A DNA stretch of 64,000 bases from Paenibacillus endoradicis (GCF_024721975.1 NZ_JANQBB010000004.1:471846-535845); one strand, 5' to 3'. Counted from the first letter of the stretch, positions 8,194 to 17,579 are shown. A program made the numbers and translations. The notes: generated by a model not told the origin, from the sequence alone.

Positions 8194-9258
8194 ATGAAAG
8201 AATCAATATATGGATTAACATTTGACCAATTAGTGGAGTGGCTAGAGGAACGTGGTCATAAGCGTTCTCGTGCACTTCATGTATGGCGTGCATTATATCG
8301 TAATCGTGTTCGTGCTTTTGCTGACATGACGGAAGTGAATAGTGCGACAGTAGAACTTCTGAAAGAGCATTTCATACTAGAAACATTAACTGAGCATACA
8401 CGTCAGCAATCACAAGATGGTACAGTGAAATTTCTATTTCAGCTTGCTGATGGTAATCTGATCGAGACGGTGCTTATGCGCCATAAGTTCGGATTATCGG
8501 TTTGTGTGACGACTCAAGTCGGTTGTAATATCGGTTGTAGCTTCTGTGCAAGTGGATTGATTGCGAAAAGCCGTGATCTGACGAGTGCGGAAATTACCGA
8601 GCAAATTATGCAAGTTCAGTTTTTCTTAGATGGTCATGCTAAAGATGAAAAGGTTAGTCATATTGTTGTTATGGGAATTGGTGAGCCATTCGATAACTTC
8701 GTTCATATGTCTAATTTCGTGCGTACGGTGAAGGATCACAATGGTCTTGCAATTGGTCCACGTCATATTACAGTATCAACGAGTGGTATCGTTAACAAGT
8801 TCAAAGAATTTACAGATAGTGATCTAGGTGTTAACTTAGCGATCTCTCTACATGCGCCGAACAATGAGCTTCGCTCACGCATTATGAAGATTAATAAAGC
8901 TTATCCGCTAGAGAAGCTAATGCCTGCAATTGATTATTACTTGAACAACTCTAATCGTCGTGCAACGATTGAATATATACTGTTGAAACATGTCAATGAT
9001 CAGCCGGAACATGCGCTTGAGCTTGCAGAATTAATGATGCCACGTAAAGATCTCGTGAACGTCAACTTAATTCCGTATAATCCAGTAGATGAGCATAGTC
9101 AGTATCAACGTAGTGAGCAAGATGATATTCGTGCTTTCTATGATGTGTTGAAGAAGCAAGGGATTAGTGTTAGTGTGCGACTGGAGCATGGTGCTGATAT
9201 TGATGCAGCATGTGGACAATTACGCAGTAAACAGTTAGATAAAGCATCAAACAATTAA
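8194..9258 (+). CDS. rlmN: RlmN/Cfr-family radical SAM 23S rRNA adenine-2503 methyltransferase
   Basis: 354 residues from the ATG at 8194, which has AGAGGA nine bases upstream; the earlier GTG at 8173 lacks a site. The radical SAM cluster motif is CNIGCSFC (Cys 111, 115, 118). Other family features are GIGEPFDNF, the SAM-binding HITVSTSG segment, NLAISLHAP and the C-terminal catalytic Cys in [10 protein letters not shown]. Sequence style is closer to RlmN (C2 methylation of A2503, also tRNA) than to the Cfr resistance enzymes (C8), but the N-terminal part is diverged, so it could be a second RlmN-like copy in the genome. It is a single gene, convergent with trpS. Confidence 0.8.
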   Translation: MKESIYGLTFDQLVEWLEERGHKRSRALHVWRALYRNRVRAFADMTEVNSATVELLKEHFILETLTEHTRQQSQDGTVKFLFQLADGNLIETVLMRHKFGLSVCVTTQVGCNIGCSFCASGLIAKSRDLTSAEITEQIMQVQFFLDGHAKDEKVSHIVVMGIGEPFDNFVHMSNFVRTVKDHNGLAIGPRHITVSTSGIVNKFKEFTDSDLGVNLAISLHAPNNELRSRIMKINKAYPLEKLMPAIDYYLNNSNRRATIEYILLKHVNDQPEHALELAELMMPRKDLVNVNLIPYNPVDEHSQYQRSEQDDIRAFYDVLKKQGISVSVRLEHGADIDAACGQLRSKQLDKASNN

Positions 9259-9272
9259 TTATGAAATAACAT

Positions 9273-9314
9273 AATAGGCTATCTCGAAAGTAATTACTTT
9301 CGAGATAGCCTATT
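9273..9314. terminator. Bidirectional terminator between rlmN and trpS
   Basis: A perfect inverted repeat of about 21 bp per arm, centred near 9293 (arms start AATAGGCTATCTCGAAAG and end with its complement). It separates two convergent genes. T-rich but imperfect tails lie on both sides. Confidence 0.75.
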
Positions 9315-9347
9315 TATTATGCAGTATAGGTACTATTAAATCTTCAA

Positions 9348-10331
9348 TTACAATACAAGAAAGCCCATGTTTTGCTTCGCTTTTGTAAGTGTCTCGTTGG
9401 CAACTGCTGCTGCACGCTCTGCACCATCGCGTAGAATCGCATCAAGTTCAGCAGAATCAACGATATCATGGAATTTTTGTTGAATCGGCTCTAGTTTGCT
9501 AATAACAACTTCTGCAATTTCTTTCTTGAAGTTACCGTAGCCTTGACCTTCGAAATGTTTCTCAACTGCTGGAATATCCATATCTGAGAATACAGAGTAG
9601 ATTTCGATTAGGTTACTTACAGCAGGCTTATTCTCCCAGTCATAACGAACAGACATATCGGAATCTGTTACAGCTCGTGAGAATTTTTTGCGGATAACCG
9701 CAGGCTCATCTAACATTAGAATGTAGCTACTTACGTTTGGATTAGATTTGCTCATTTTACTGGAAGGATCATCTAATCCCATAATACGAGCACCAGTTTC
9801 TTGAATAATTGGCTCAGGTACTATGAACGTTTCACCGTAACGATTGTTGAAGCGATTAGCTAAGTCACGAGTAAGCTCAACATGTTGCTTCTGATCTTCG
9901 CCTACAGGAACATGCGTCGCTTGATAAAGTAGAATATCTGCCGCCATTAGTGCCGGATAAGTGAATAGTGCAGAACTTACAACATCTTTACCATCGGATT
10001 TGTCTTTGAATTGCGTCATACGGCTAAGTTCACCGAAGTGAGCTTGAGTTTCCATTAACCAGCCAAGTTCAGCATGTGCGGAAACTTGAGATTGTAGAAA
10101 GATTGCTGAACGCTTAGGGTCAATTCCAGCAGCAACGTAAAGAGCAGCCAATTCACGAGAACGTTGACGAAGCTCTTTAGGATCTTGATATACGGTAATC
10201 GCATGTAGATCCGGAATGAAATAGAAGCAATCGAATTGCTCTTGATTGCGGACGAATTGGCTTAGAGCGCCAGAATAACCTCCAATATTAAGTTCTCCAC
10301 TAGGTTTAATTCCAGATAGTATACGTTTCAT
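9348..10331 (-). CDS. trpS: Tryptophanyl-tRNA synthetase
   Basis: 327 residues, the usual length for bacterial TrpRS. The class I signature near the N-terminus reads PSGELNIGGYSGA, in place of the more common GxxTxGNYxGA. The second signature is SSKMSKSNP. Also seen are the tryptophan-binding region (LMAADILLY), VPVGEDQKQHVELTRDLA and AVTDSD. It charges tRNA-Trp in the cytoplasm. A complete T-box leader with a UGG specifier lies upstream, which shows that expression rises when uncharged tRNA-Trp accumulates and supports the assignment independently. Confidence 0.95.
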   Translation of the reverse strand: MKRILSGIKPSGELNIGGYSGALSQFVRNQEQFDCFYFIPDLHAITVYQDPKELRQRSRELAALYVAAGIDPKRSAIFLQSQVSAHAELGWLMETQAHFGELSRMTQFKDKSDGKDVVSSALFTYPALMAADILLYQATHVPVGEDQKQHVELTRDLANRFNNRYGETFIVPEPIIQETGARIMGLDDPSSKMSKSNPNVSSYILMLDEPAVIRKKFSRAVTDSDMSVRYDWENKPAVSNLIEIYSVFSDMDIPAVEKHFEGQGYGNFKKEIAEVVISKLEPIQQKFHDIVDSAELDAILRDGAERAAAVANETLTKAKQNMGFLVL

Positions 10332-10365
10332 GTACGAACACCTTACCTTCTCTTTAATTTAAAAA

Positions 10366-10644
10366 ACAAAAAAGCTCCGCCCCTTAAAACATAAGGGACG
10401 AAGCGTTATACTCCGCGGTACCACCCAAATTCGATTATATAATCGCACTTGATACTCAATAACGGTGAGCTCCGTCAATGCCTACTAATGCCAAGCATCA
10501 CTTTTCGCGATGTGCATTTTCAGGTTGAGGCGAAAAGACCCATTCATCTACAGGCATGTGCCGAACTTTTCACCAGTTATCGGCTCGCTAATGACATGCA
10601 ATATTAGACTACTATTTCTCTTCCTTGCTGTATCATATCTAATT
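10366..10644 (-). promoter_or_regulatory. T-box leader (tryptophan specifier) with terminator
   Basis: On the minus strand the conserved T-box sequence TGGGTGGTACCGCGG is at 10413-10427. The terminator stem (GCTTCGTCCCTT pairing with AAGGGGCGGAGC) is at about 10373-10404, followed by a T run near 10366. Stem I upstream carries GAA-UGG, with the UGG triplet at 10540-10542, at the expected specifier position for tRNA-Trp. Uncharged tRNA-Trp should stabilise the antiterminator and allow trpS transcription. Confidence 0.93.
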
Positions 10645-10650
10645 GATAAT

Positions 10651-10679
10651 AGCATACTTATTAATAATGATTAAGTCAA
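10651..10679 (-). promoter_or_regulatory. Sigma-A promoter of trpS
   Basis: On the minus strand TTGACT (10674-10679), a 17-bp spacer and TATGCT (10651-10656). This places the transcript start near 10644, just ahead of stem I of the T-box. Confidence 0.75.
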
Positions 10680-10725
10680 GTTAGTATGTGATAGTATACT
10701 TGGTACTATATGCTAGTTAGGTTGA

Positions 10726-10766
10726 TTGACATCGTATCGCCATCATGTTATCTTAAAATTAAGATA
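10726..10766 (+). promoter_or_regulatory. Promoter and MarR-type operator of the mhqR-like gene
   Basis: TTGACA (10726-10731), a 17-bp spacer and TATCTT (10749-10754). The -10 box is the left arm of an 18-bp palindrome TATCTTAAAATTAAGATA (10749-10766). A repressor bound there would cover the -10 and start site. The arms resemble the TATCT...AGATA sites of the MhqR regulator. Confidence 0.75.
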
Positions 10767-10786
10767 AAGCGAAAAGAGGCATAACG

Positions 10787-11248
10787 ATGAGTGAAACAAA
10801 GCGTTATGAGCAAGTGGAAGATGCATTAGAACTATATATTGCATTATCGCGTGCTAGCCAATGGGTAAGTTCACATGGAGATCGTGATATTAGGGAGCAT
10901 GGCTTGAATCGTACGGAATTCGGAGTGTTAGAATTACTGTATCATAAAGGTCCTCAGCCTTTACAACAAATTGGTAATAAAGTATTAATGAGTAGCGGTA
11001 ATATTACGTACGTTATCGACAAATTAGAAAAGAAGCAATTAGTTAGACGTAGAGTTTCTACAGAAGATCGACGCTTAATATATGCGGAAGTGACCGATGC
11101 AGGCTCTCAATTTATTGAGAAAGTATTTCCTATTCATGGGTGTGTCATCCGTGACGCAGTAGCTGGTTTAACATTGGAAGAACAGCGTCAAGCAACGAAT
11201 TTACTGAAGAAACTCGGTAAATTTGCACAAGAAAGTTATAAGGGTTAA
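10787..11248 (+). CDS. mhqR: MarR-family regulator, MhqR-like
   Basis: 153 residues with the MarR winged helix: recognition helix SSGNITYVIDKLEKKQLV and wing STEDRRLIYAEVTDAG. The N-terminus (EDALELYIALSRASQWVSSHGDRDIREHGLNRTEFGVLELL) matches the OhrR/MhqR branch. The adjacent gene is an MhqD-like hydrolase, and both have the same operator upstream; in B. subtilis MhqR represses mhqD with quinone and azo-detoxifying genes. The symbol rests on that combination. One Cys (near residue 120, HGCVIRD) is present, but MhqR sensing is not known to need it. Confidence 0.75.
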   Translation: MSETKRYEQVEDALELYIALSRASQWVSSHGDRDIREHGLNRTEFGVLELLYHKGPQPLQQIGNKVLMSSGNITYVIDKLEKKQLVRRRVSTEDRRLIYAEVTDAGSQFIEKVFPIHGCVIRDAVAGLTLEEQRQATNLLKKLGKFAQESYKG

Positions 11249-11269
11249 ATCCTTCTAGCTTTTCCTGAG

Positions 11270-11289
11270 ATGTCTTAATATTGAGATAT
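11270..11289 (+). promoter_or_regulatory. Second MhqR-like operator, upstream of mhqD
   Basis: Imperfect palindrome ATGTCTTAATATTGAGATAT. It shares the TCTTAA/TTGAGA pattern of the site at 10749 and sits in the gap between the regulator and the hydrolase gene. It suggests that the hydrolase has its own MhqR-controlled promoter. Confidence 0.5.
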
Positions 11290-11377
11290 CATGTTTAGGT
11301 GACTTATGAACCTGATGAATGTAACTGAAAGCTTAACGGGACAATGAATGTAGTGAAAAATATTGGAGGGAACTATA

Positions 11378-11989
11378 ATGAAACATATTTATGAAGCGGG
11401 AACTGAAAAAAATGGTCAAGTGCTGTTACTATTGCATGGTACAGGTGGAGATGAGAATGATCTAATACCACTTGCGCGTACTGTAGATTCGAATGCTGCA
11501 ATACTAAGTGTAAGAGGTAACATCCTTGAAAATGGTATGCCACGCTTCTTCCGTCGTCTTGCTGAAGGAGTATTTGATGAACAGGATCTTATTTTCCGCA
11601 CACAAGAGCTTAAGCAATTTATCGATGAGGCAGCTGTTCAGTATGGATTTGACCGGAATAAAGTAGTAGCACTAGGTTATTCTAATGGTGCTAATATAGC
11701 GGCGAGTATGTTATTCCATTACGCAGATTCATTACAAGGTGCGATTATGCATCATCCAATGGTGCCGCTTCGAAGTATCGAATTGCCTAAGCTTACTGGT
11801 GTAGCTTGCTTTATTGGAGCAGGTGAGAATGATCCGATCTGTACACCAGCTGAATCGAAAGAATTACAATCATTATTAAGTGAAGCTGGTGCAGATGTGC
11901 AAATTCATTGGGAACGTCACGGTCACCAGTTGTCTCGCACAGAAGTTGAAGCAGCAAAAGCATGGTATGAAGCTCAATTTAAAGTATAG
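11378..11989 (+). CDS. mhqD: MhqD-like carboxylesterase/phospholipase family hydrolase
   Basis: 203-residue alpha/beta hydrolase from the ATG at 11378 (GGAGGG upstream; an in-frame ATG at 11363 overlaps that site). The catalytic Ser is in GYSNGAN, the oxyanion strand is LLLLHGTGGDEND, Asp is in GENDPICTP and His in HGHQLS. The motifs RGNILENGMPRFFRRLAEGVFDEQDL are very close to those of MhqD, a cytoplasmic hydrolase induced by methylhydroquinone and catechol. Its natural substrate is unknown. It follows the mhqR-like gene and carries a matching operator. Confidence 0.83.
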   Translation: MKHIYEAGTEKNGQVLLLLHGTGGDENDLIPLARTVDSNAAILSVRGNILENGMPRFFRRLAEGVFDEQDLIFRTQELKQFIDEAAVQYGFDRNKVVALGYSNGANIAASMLFHYADSLQGAIMHHPMVPLRSIELPKLTGVACFIGAGENDPICTPAESKELQSLLSEAGADVQIHWERHGHQLSRTEVEAAKAWYEAQFKV

Positions 11990-12026
11990 ATTATCATTCA
12001 TTCTTTTCATATAGTAAGCCAATAAT

Positions 12027-12082
12027 GAGGAGGATACTCAGAAAGTCATGACTTAGATGACTCGCCGAGTATCCTCTTCTTA
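12027..12082 (+). terminator. Terminator after mhqD
   Basis: Arms AGGATACTC (12031-12039) and GAGTATCCT (12067-12075), with a long loop that has a small internal hairpin (AGTCATGACT), then TCTTCTT. The T run is imperfect. Nothing else is evident up to 12224. Confidence 0.6.
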
Positions 12083-12224
12083 TGCTTAGGTCAATAAACT
12101 TCAAAAATAATGCCTCTATATAAAATTATGTGCTCATTTGTCGTAATTAATTATTAAATCTTAACGATATACAAAGCATGCCTACCCACTTTACAACATA
12201 TGATGTGTTAACAAAGGTTAGGAT

Positions 12225-13160
12225 GTGATCGAGATGATATGTGCCATCATAGGTGGTGGGCCAGCTGGATTGAATGCCGCGTTATTGCTTGCTCGGTCTA
12301 GACATAAAGTGTATCTCTTTGACAATGCAAAACCTCGGAATGCAGTAACGGAAGCGATGCATGGCTTTATAACTCGCGAAGGGATTTCACCTCTCAAATT
12401 TCGCAAATTAGCACAGCAAGAATTGGAGCAATTTAAGCATGTGAAGCAGTATCAATCAACGATAACTGAAATTAAGCGTAGCAATAATGGAACATTTACT
12501 ATCACGACATCTTCTGGTAAAAAGCTTCAAGTGAATAAAGTATTACTTGCCACAGGATTACAGGAATCATTACCATCAATTCGTAACATTTCCCGCTATT
12601 ATGGGCGCTCGGTGTTCAGTTGTCCTTATTGCGATGGTTATGAATTACGAGATCGGGCGTTGGCTGTATTTACAGAAGCTAGTAATGTGGTTTCTCTTGC
12701 AGCGACACTGCAACAGTGGAGTAAACGGATATTTGTTTTCACGAATGGGAAATACAAATTAACGAACTCAGAAAAAGAGCTATTGAAGGCGATGGATATT
12801 GCAATCTATGAACAACCAATTGTTCAATTAGTTGGGCAAAAAGGGCAGCTGCAAGGCATATTACTTAAGGATGGTAGTAAAGTTAATTGTACGGGTGGTT
12901 TTGTCTCGACCTATTGGAGACATGCGGGAACATTAGCGTCGGAATTAGGCTGTAGATTAACAGACCAAGGTGGAATATGGCAAGATGGTAAAGGGAGAAC
13001 TAGTGTTCAAGGTGTCTATGTGGCAGGCGATATGGCTCATATATCACCAGCACAAGCAGTTATTGCAGCAGGTGATGGTGTAAAAGCTGCAATAAGTATG
13101 AATCAGGATGCTGCTCAACAACGCTTAACAAAAATTCAGAATATGATTAGAAAGCAATAA
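12225..13160 (+). CDS. Thioredoxin-reductase-like FAD/NAD(P) oxidoreductase
   Basis: 311 residues. The FAD-binding motif AIIGGGPAGLNAAL is at the N-terminus, the redox pair in SCPYCDGYE (about residues 132-140), and the C-terminal FAD motif GVYVAGDMAHISPAQAVIAAGDG. The nucleotide-binding segment in the middle lacks a clear GGGxSA motif (it reads ALAVFTEASNVVSLA), which suggests altered or absent NADPH binding, as in diverged TrxR-like disulfide oxidoreductases. The start may be the GTG at 12225 (AAAGG upstream) or the ATG at 12234. No thioredoxin gene lies beside it. It probably acts on small-molecule or protein disulfides in the cytoplasm. Confidence 0.8.
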   Translation: MIEMICAIIGGGPAGLNAALLLARSRHKVYLFDNAKPRNAVTEAMHGFITREGISPLKFRKLAQQELEQFKHVKQYQSTITEIKRSNNGTFTITTSSGKKLQVNKVLLATGLQESLPSIRNISRYYGRSVFSCPYCDGYELRDRALAVFTEASNVVSLAATLQQWSKRIFVFTNGKYKLTNSEKELLKAMDIAIYEQPIVQLVGQKGQLQGILLKDGSKVNCTGGFVSTYWRHAGTLASELGCRLTDQGGIWQDGKGRTSVQGVYVAGDMAHISPAQAVIAAGDGVKAAISMNQDAAQQRLTKIQNMIRKQ

Positions 13161-13262
13161 AAGGTTAACTTTTATAGTCTAAGTTTAAACAATTGACTTT
13201 CGACAGTTGCGAACATGGAACGGACTTCCGAAAAAAAGAAGAAAGACACTCCAATATAACCA

Positions 13263-13326
13263 TAAAAAAGGCACTCCCATGTTAATCAGGTCATAGGATG
13301 CACCTGAAAAGCACGAGAATGCCTTG
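13263..13326 (-). terminator. Terminator of the carbonic anhydrase gene
   Basis: On the minus strand the arms AAGGCATTCTCGTG and CATGGGAGTGCCTT pair with a few wobbles. An inner hairpin CAGGT/ACCTG lies within the loop, and a T run follows. Confidence 0.75.
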
Positions 13327-13339
13327 TTATTCAATTCGT

Positions 13340-13906
13340 TTATTCACGATAGTCTTCTACTAGTAATTCAAGTCCGCCTGTCTCTGGGTCCATAATAAAG
13401 CCGTGTACAGGAACAGCTTTAGGGAATAAAGGATGATTGCGAATCATTTTAACACTGTGCATAACGCCGTGCTCGGGTGCTGTGAAGCCGCGTAAAAACT
13501 TCTCCATACGGATACCTGAACGTTCTAGCGTTTCTATAACTAACGGATCTACTCCGCCTTGTTCAATTATTTTATTAACTAAGCCTTTACTATCGAGATT
13601 TGTCATACCGCAACCATGGTGTCCGATAACGACAACTTCCTCAGCATGTAATTCATATACCGCAACAAGAATACTGCGCATTGCTGAACCGAAAGGTTGA
13701 GTTAATACTGCACCAGCATTTTTGATGAATTTGGCATCACCATTGCGAAGATTTAATGCTTTTGGTAATAGCTCCATTAGTCTTGTATCCATACATGTTA
13801 AAATCGCAATTTTTTTCTCAGGATACTTGTCCGTTAAGTATTTTTCATACTCTTTGTCTTCTACGAATGTCTTGTTGAACTCCATAAAATTTTTCACGAT
13901 ACTCAT
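13340..13906 (-). CDS. Beta-class carbonic anhydrase
   Basis: 188 residues. The zinc ligands and active-site residues of the family are present: Cys38, Asp40 and Arg42 in LTCMDTRLM, and His96 and Cys99 in GHHGCG. It interconverts CO2 and bicarbonate in the cytoplasm and is related to the B. subtilis YtiB type. A GGAGG site precedes the ATG at 13906. It is a single-gene transcript ending at the terminator at 13263. The upstream gap (13907-14131) holds only AT-rich sequence. Confidence 0.93.
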   Translation of the reverse strand: MSIVKNFMEFNKTFVEDKEYEKYLTDKYPEKKIAILTCMDTRLMELLPKALNLRNGDAKFIKNAGAVLTQPFGSAMRSILVAVYELHAEEVVVIGHHGCGMTNLDSKGLVNKIIEQGGVDPLVIETLERSGIRMEKFLRGFTAPEHGVMHSVKMIRNHPLFPKAVPVHGFIMDPETGGLELLVEDYRE

Positions 13907-14131
13907 GTGTATTCCTCCTACAACTGTTCATACTTTCGCTGCACTACTTGTTAGTGAAAATAACTTTGAAAGCCTCATTGACCTAACTACGATAAAAAAT
14001 TTAAACTCCGTAACAACTATTATTCTCTTATTTTCATAACAAGTCAAATGGTCTTATTTATAGAAAAAGTAAAGAGACAAACCGAAACGCTCCATTTGCC
14101 TCGCTTTTAATACTGATGTAATGGTATATTG

Positions 14132-16399
14132 TTACACTTTTAATGCTGGTAGTACAATCGTTACAGTAGTACCAATCCCTACTTGGCTTGTAAAGGTAAT
14201 TGTTCCCTGATGATTAGCAATGATTTGCTGTGAGACAAGTAACCCCAAACCATTGCCATCTTGTTTACTAGTATAGAAGGGCTCAAACAGATGTGTTAAT
14301 GATTCTTCAGATATGCCTACCCCATTATCGGATATTGTAATCTGTACATGTTGATCTTGCTTACAAATACCAATTTGCAACACACCTTCTTTGCTCATCG
14401 CTTCCACACTATTTTTAATTAAGTTGACGAACATCTGCTTAAGATTACCTTCCACACCATTAATGAATGGAACATCCTCTTCAATACGTGAAATTACGGT
14501 TACATGTTCCATCGTTCCTGATGTAGTCATTAACAGTAAAATATCGTTAATTAGTTGCACAATATTCGTAGGTTGAAAATTACCAACTTGAGGTTTCGAC
14601 ATTACTAGAAATTGACCAACAATATGATTCATATGATCAATTTCTTTCATGACAAGGTCCATATGATTTTCAGGCATTAGACCTTTTTTATGGTTGATTT
14701 TCAAAAATCCTTGGACAGTAGTGAGTGGATTTCGAATTTCATGAGCAATACTTGCTGCAAGCTGACCAATAGCTGAAAGTTTTTCGTTCTTCACAAGCAA
14801 CTCTTCTGTTTGCTTACGAGCAGTAATATTTCGAGTAATCGATGCTATCGCTACGATTAGTCCTTTCTCATCTCGAATCCCTGACAGTGTCATACTGACA
14901 TCGATCGGAGAGTTAGATTTCGTATACATAATCGTTTCATAACTCGATACAGCATTACCTCTAATGACCTGCTGGATTAACTGTTCATAACTAACTCGAT
15001 CTTGTAATGAGAAGTTTGAAAGTGGATGTCTGACAAGTTGATCACTGTTCCATTCAAACATACTTTCAAAGGCTTCGTTGACCTGCATAATGTTATTGTT
15101 CAGATCGGCAATATGAACAGCATCTGTCGTATGTTTGAAAAACGACTCAAGATATTGTTTCGTGTTCATTAGCTCAATATTCGTTTGTTTTAATTCGTTC
15201 GTATAGCGAGATAAATTATTACCCATCGTATTTACTTGACTAGCTAATAATCCAAACTCATCGGTGCTATTATGGACAAGCGAAGTATGGAACTGGTTCA
15301 TCGAAATTGCATTGACTTTGAACATTATTTTAGTTAATGGAGAAGTGAGTAATTCTGCAATAATGTAACTTCCGACAATCGCTATAAGAAGTAGAATAAT
15401 CGCAATAATAATATGATCAATGAATTGTTTATGAGTGCCGGCCATTAACTTATTTTTGTCGATGACAATTCCAATTACATAAGGTTCAAAATCTTCAATC
15501 GGAATGAATGTCCTGGTGAGTGAAGAATCACCAAACTTGAATTCAGTAGTAACAAACTTATCTTCATTTAAGGCAAGATGTACGGATTGAATATCCGATT
15601 TTATATTTGCATAATTATACGACCCGAATGAAATATCGCGTACGTCTAAATTATATATTGGTTTTCCTTTTTTTAATTTAATAATTTTCTCTTTTCCGAA
15701 AAAAGTAGGATTGAAAGCAGTTATTTCTAATAGCGCATCGTTCTCAGCAAGTAACTGTGAAATAATCCGATCTGTTCCGCCAATATATCCGTTAGAGAAG
15801 GATTTATCTGCATTTAACATCGTATTAATCATGTAATTGGTTTTGCCAGTATAGTAATATCCCCATTTGTTAATTTTCGAAGGATCGGATACTGCAAAAT
15901 TAATAGGTCCTGAATAAAAATTGGTAGATCGTTCCCCTTGAGCCACAGTAACAGGTCGTAAATTTATTACGTCTTTTAATGCTACGTCCCAATAATCCCA
16001 TGATTTAGATCTTAGATTAACTTCATCAGGATTAGACGAAAGTACGGTTGCTAAATCGTCCCCTTGCTTAACCCAAAGTGTAATATCATCAAGATCTAGT
16101 CGTACCTTTAATTCTTCTAGTTGTTCTGTCGTTACATTCGCAATATCAGGGTCCAATATTTCCTCTAACGTTTGTGCTGCTGACTTCAATCGCTTTGCAA
16201 GTTCTTGTTCAATACTGCGATTTGTAGAATCAATTAAATTTATTGTAATGGCAAGTTGTTTTGCAATGGTAGCTACTTGTTGTTCAACATTATTCTCTTG
16301 AACACGAATGGCATTAATTTGCGAAAATACAACATTCAATACGAGTATAAAAAGCACAATAAGAGAGATGGATAATGATAGCTTTGAACGGATAGTCAT
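14132..16399 (-). CDS. Membrane sensor histidine kinase (CHASE4-like, HAMP, PAS, HisKA, HATPase)
   Basis: 755 residues. A first membrane span (about 9-28) and a second (about 328-350) enclose an extracytoplasmic sensor of roughly 300 residues that resembles CHASE4. HAMP follows at about 350-403, a PAS domain at 416-525, then HisKA with the phospho-acceptor His553 in IAHEIRNPLTTVQGF. The ATPase domain has the N box (NLIKNSVEAM), G1 (DNGVGI) and G2 (GNGLGLLVSQQI). No response regulator gene is next to it. The PAS plus HEIRNPLT-type kinase core is like that of sporulation (phosphorelay) kinases that phosphorylate Spo0F, and spo0F lies in this window, so a role in sporulation initiation is a reasonable guess only. 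Confidence 0.88.
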   Translation of the reverse strand: MTIRSKLSLSISLIVLFILVLNVVFSQINAIRVQENNVEQQVATIAKQLAITINLIDSTNRSIEQELAKRLKSAAQTLEEILDPDIANVTTEQLEELKVRLDLDDITLWVKQGDDLATVLSSNPDEVNLRSKSWDYWDVALKDVINLRPVTVAQGERSTNFYSGPINFAVSDPSKINKWGYYYTGKTNYMINTMLNADKSFSNGYIGGTDRIISQLLAENDALLEITAFNPTFFGKEKIIKLKKGKPIYNLDVRDISFGSYNYANIKSDIQSVHLALNEDKFVTTEFKFGDSSLTRTFIPIEDFEPYVIGIVIDKNKLMAGTHKQFIDHIIIAIILLLIAIVGSYIIAELLTSPLTKIMFKVNAISMNQFHTSLVHNSTDEFGLLASQVNTMGNNLSRYTNELKQTNIELMNTKQYLESFFKHTTDAVHIADLNNNIMQVNEAFESMFEWNSDQLVRHPLSNFSLQDRVSYEQLIQQVIRGNAVSSYETIMYTKSNSPIDVSMTLSGIRDEKGLIVAIASITRNITARKQTEELLVKNEKLSAIGQLAASIAHEIRNPLTTVQGFLKINHKKGLMPENHMDLVMKEIDHMNHIVGQFLVMSKPQVGNFQPTNIVQLINDILLLMTTSGTMEHVTVISRIEEDVPFINGVEGNLKQMFVNLIKNSVEAMSKEGVLQIGICKQDQHVQITISDNGVGISEESLTHLFEPFYTSKQDGNGLGLLVSQQIIANHQGTITFTSQVGIGTTVTIVLPALKV

Positions 16400-16712
16400 A
16401 CAGATCCCTCCATACGCAAGTTTCTATTCTTTCTTATTAGACAAATATCGACAAAATCCTTTTTAATTCCTAGTTGCTAAGTATAAATTAGAATTTATAG
16501 CGATTACAATAGGTTAATAACGATTTAGTTATTATATTATTAGATGAAAGTATAAGAATTTGTTATAGATAAGAGAAAATACTATAGGTGTTCAAGTCAT
16601 TCATACAATAATTTACCGATTTAGATGTGTGATAGATTCATATAATGTCATAACACGCTCGAGACTTTTGAGTAATTTATTGGATAACTAGAATATATTG
16701 CAAAAAAAGTTG

Positions 16713-16741
16713 TTGACAATATTGCGAACTAGACATAACAT
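16713..16741 (+). promoter_or_regulatory. Sigma-A promoter of the yceI gene
   Basis: TTGACA (16713-16718), a 17-bp spacer and TAACAT (16736-16741), 60 bases before the start. The rest of the 16400-16802 gap is AT-rich with no other clear feature. Confidence 0.65.
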
Positions 16742-16802
16742 AAGGTTATAAACTTTAATTAAGTAAGTAAATATACAATATATATTAATGGAGGAATTTA
16801 TT

Positions 16803-17333
16803 ATGACGACATCAAAATGGATATTAGATGCATCGCACAGTGTAGTTGAATTTTCAGTTAAGCATCTTATGATTGCAAAAGTTAGAGGTTTATTCCATAC
16901 TTTCGATGCGAATATCGAAGCTGATCTTAATGATCTATCTACTGCAACGATTGCGGTAAATATTGATCTTGCTAGTGTTGATACACGTAATGTGGATCGC
17001 GATAATCACTTGAAATCAGCGGACTTCTTCGATGTAGAAAACAGCCCAAGCTTGAATTTCGTAGCGACTTCCATTAAATCTGCAGGATCTGATGAGTATT
17101 CATTAGTTGGTAATGTAACACTTCATGGTGTAACGAAAGAAGAAACATTCAAAGTTACTTTTGAAGGGGCTTCAACAGACCCTTGGGGCAATGAAAAAGC
17201 AGGCTTCAGTGCAACAGGTTCTTTGAAACGTAGCGACTATGGTCTAACATACAATGCCGCTCTTGAAACTGGTGGCGTACTAATCGGAGACGATATTAAG
17301 ATCAACATCGAATTCGAATTACAAAAGGCATAA
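16803..17333 (+). CDS. YceI family lipid-binding-like protein
   Basis: 176 residues. It begins TSKWILDASHSVVEFSVKHLMIAKVRGLF, the family N-terminus, and has the internal SADFFDVE and VTLHGVTKEE motifs of the YceI beta-barrel (lipocalin-like), which binds isoprenoid quinones or fatty acids in studied members. No signal peptide is present, so it is cytoplasmic here. The ATG at 16788 overlaps the ribosome site GGAGGAA, so the start is the ATG at 16803. It has its own promoter and terminator. A link to quinone stress would fit the MarR systems nearby but is unproven. Confidence 0.9.
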   Translation: MTTSKWILDASHSVVEFSVKHLMIAKVRGLFHTFDANIEADLNDLSTATIAVNIDLASVDTRNVDRDNHLKSADFFDVENSPSLNFVATSIKSAGSDEYSLVGNVTLHGVTKEETFKVTFEGASTDPWGNEKAGFSATGSLKRSDYGLTYNAALETGGVLIGDDIKINIEFELQKA

Positions 17334-17374
17334 TATCCCTTCATAATAAATTCAAGCATATAGTTGGATATAAT

Positions 17375-17411
17375 AAAACCTCTCTATCGAATGACGATAG
17401 AGAGGTTTTTT
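17375..17411 (+). terminator. Terminator after yceI
   Basis: Arms AAAACCTCTCTATCG and CGATAGAGAGGTTTT with a short loop, followed by T. Confidence 0.9.
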
Positions 17412-17493
17412 CGTCATTCTCCATGTGTAGTAACATTACAAATTATCGTCATAACATGTTAGTTCATTGCATAATTTAGAACTGTGCCTAAAG

Positions 17494-17539
17494 TAATTAT
17501 TCCTCTTAAGCCCCAAGCAAGAGCACAGAGGAATAATTA
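17494..17539. repeat. Isolated 13-bp inverted repeat
   Basis: TAATTATTCCTCT (17494-17506) and its exact complement (17527-17539) with a 20-base loop. It lies between the yceI terminator and the promoter of the bmr leader and is not followed by a T run. It could be a weak terminator remnant or an operator; no function is assigned. Confidence 0.4.
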
Positions 17540-17579
17540 AAGCGCATACAACAAATCCAACATGTTAACAAAAAAAGCA

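Noticed and set aside
8194..9258. Cfr-type antibiotic-resistance methyltransferase
   Set aside because: The motifs ([30 protein letters not shown]) are nearer to RlmN than to Cfr, so a resistance function is not supported.
13198..13205. Spo0A box (TGTCGAAA on the minus strand)
   Set aside because: It lies downstream of genes rather than near a promoter, and such an 8-base match is expected by chance.
16445..16462. Spo0A-like box upstream of the sensor kinase
   Set aside because: One mismatch in the core and no promoter next to it; not enough evidence.
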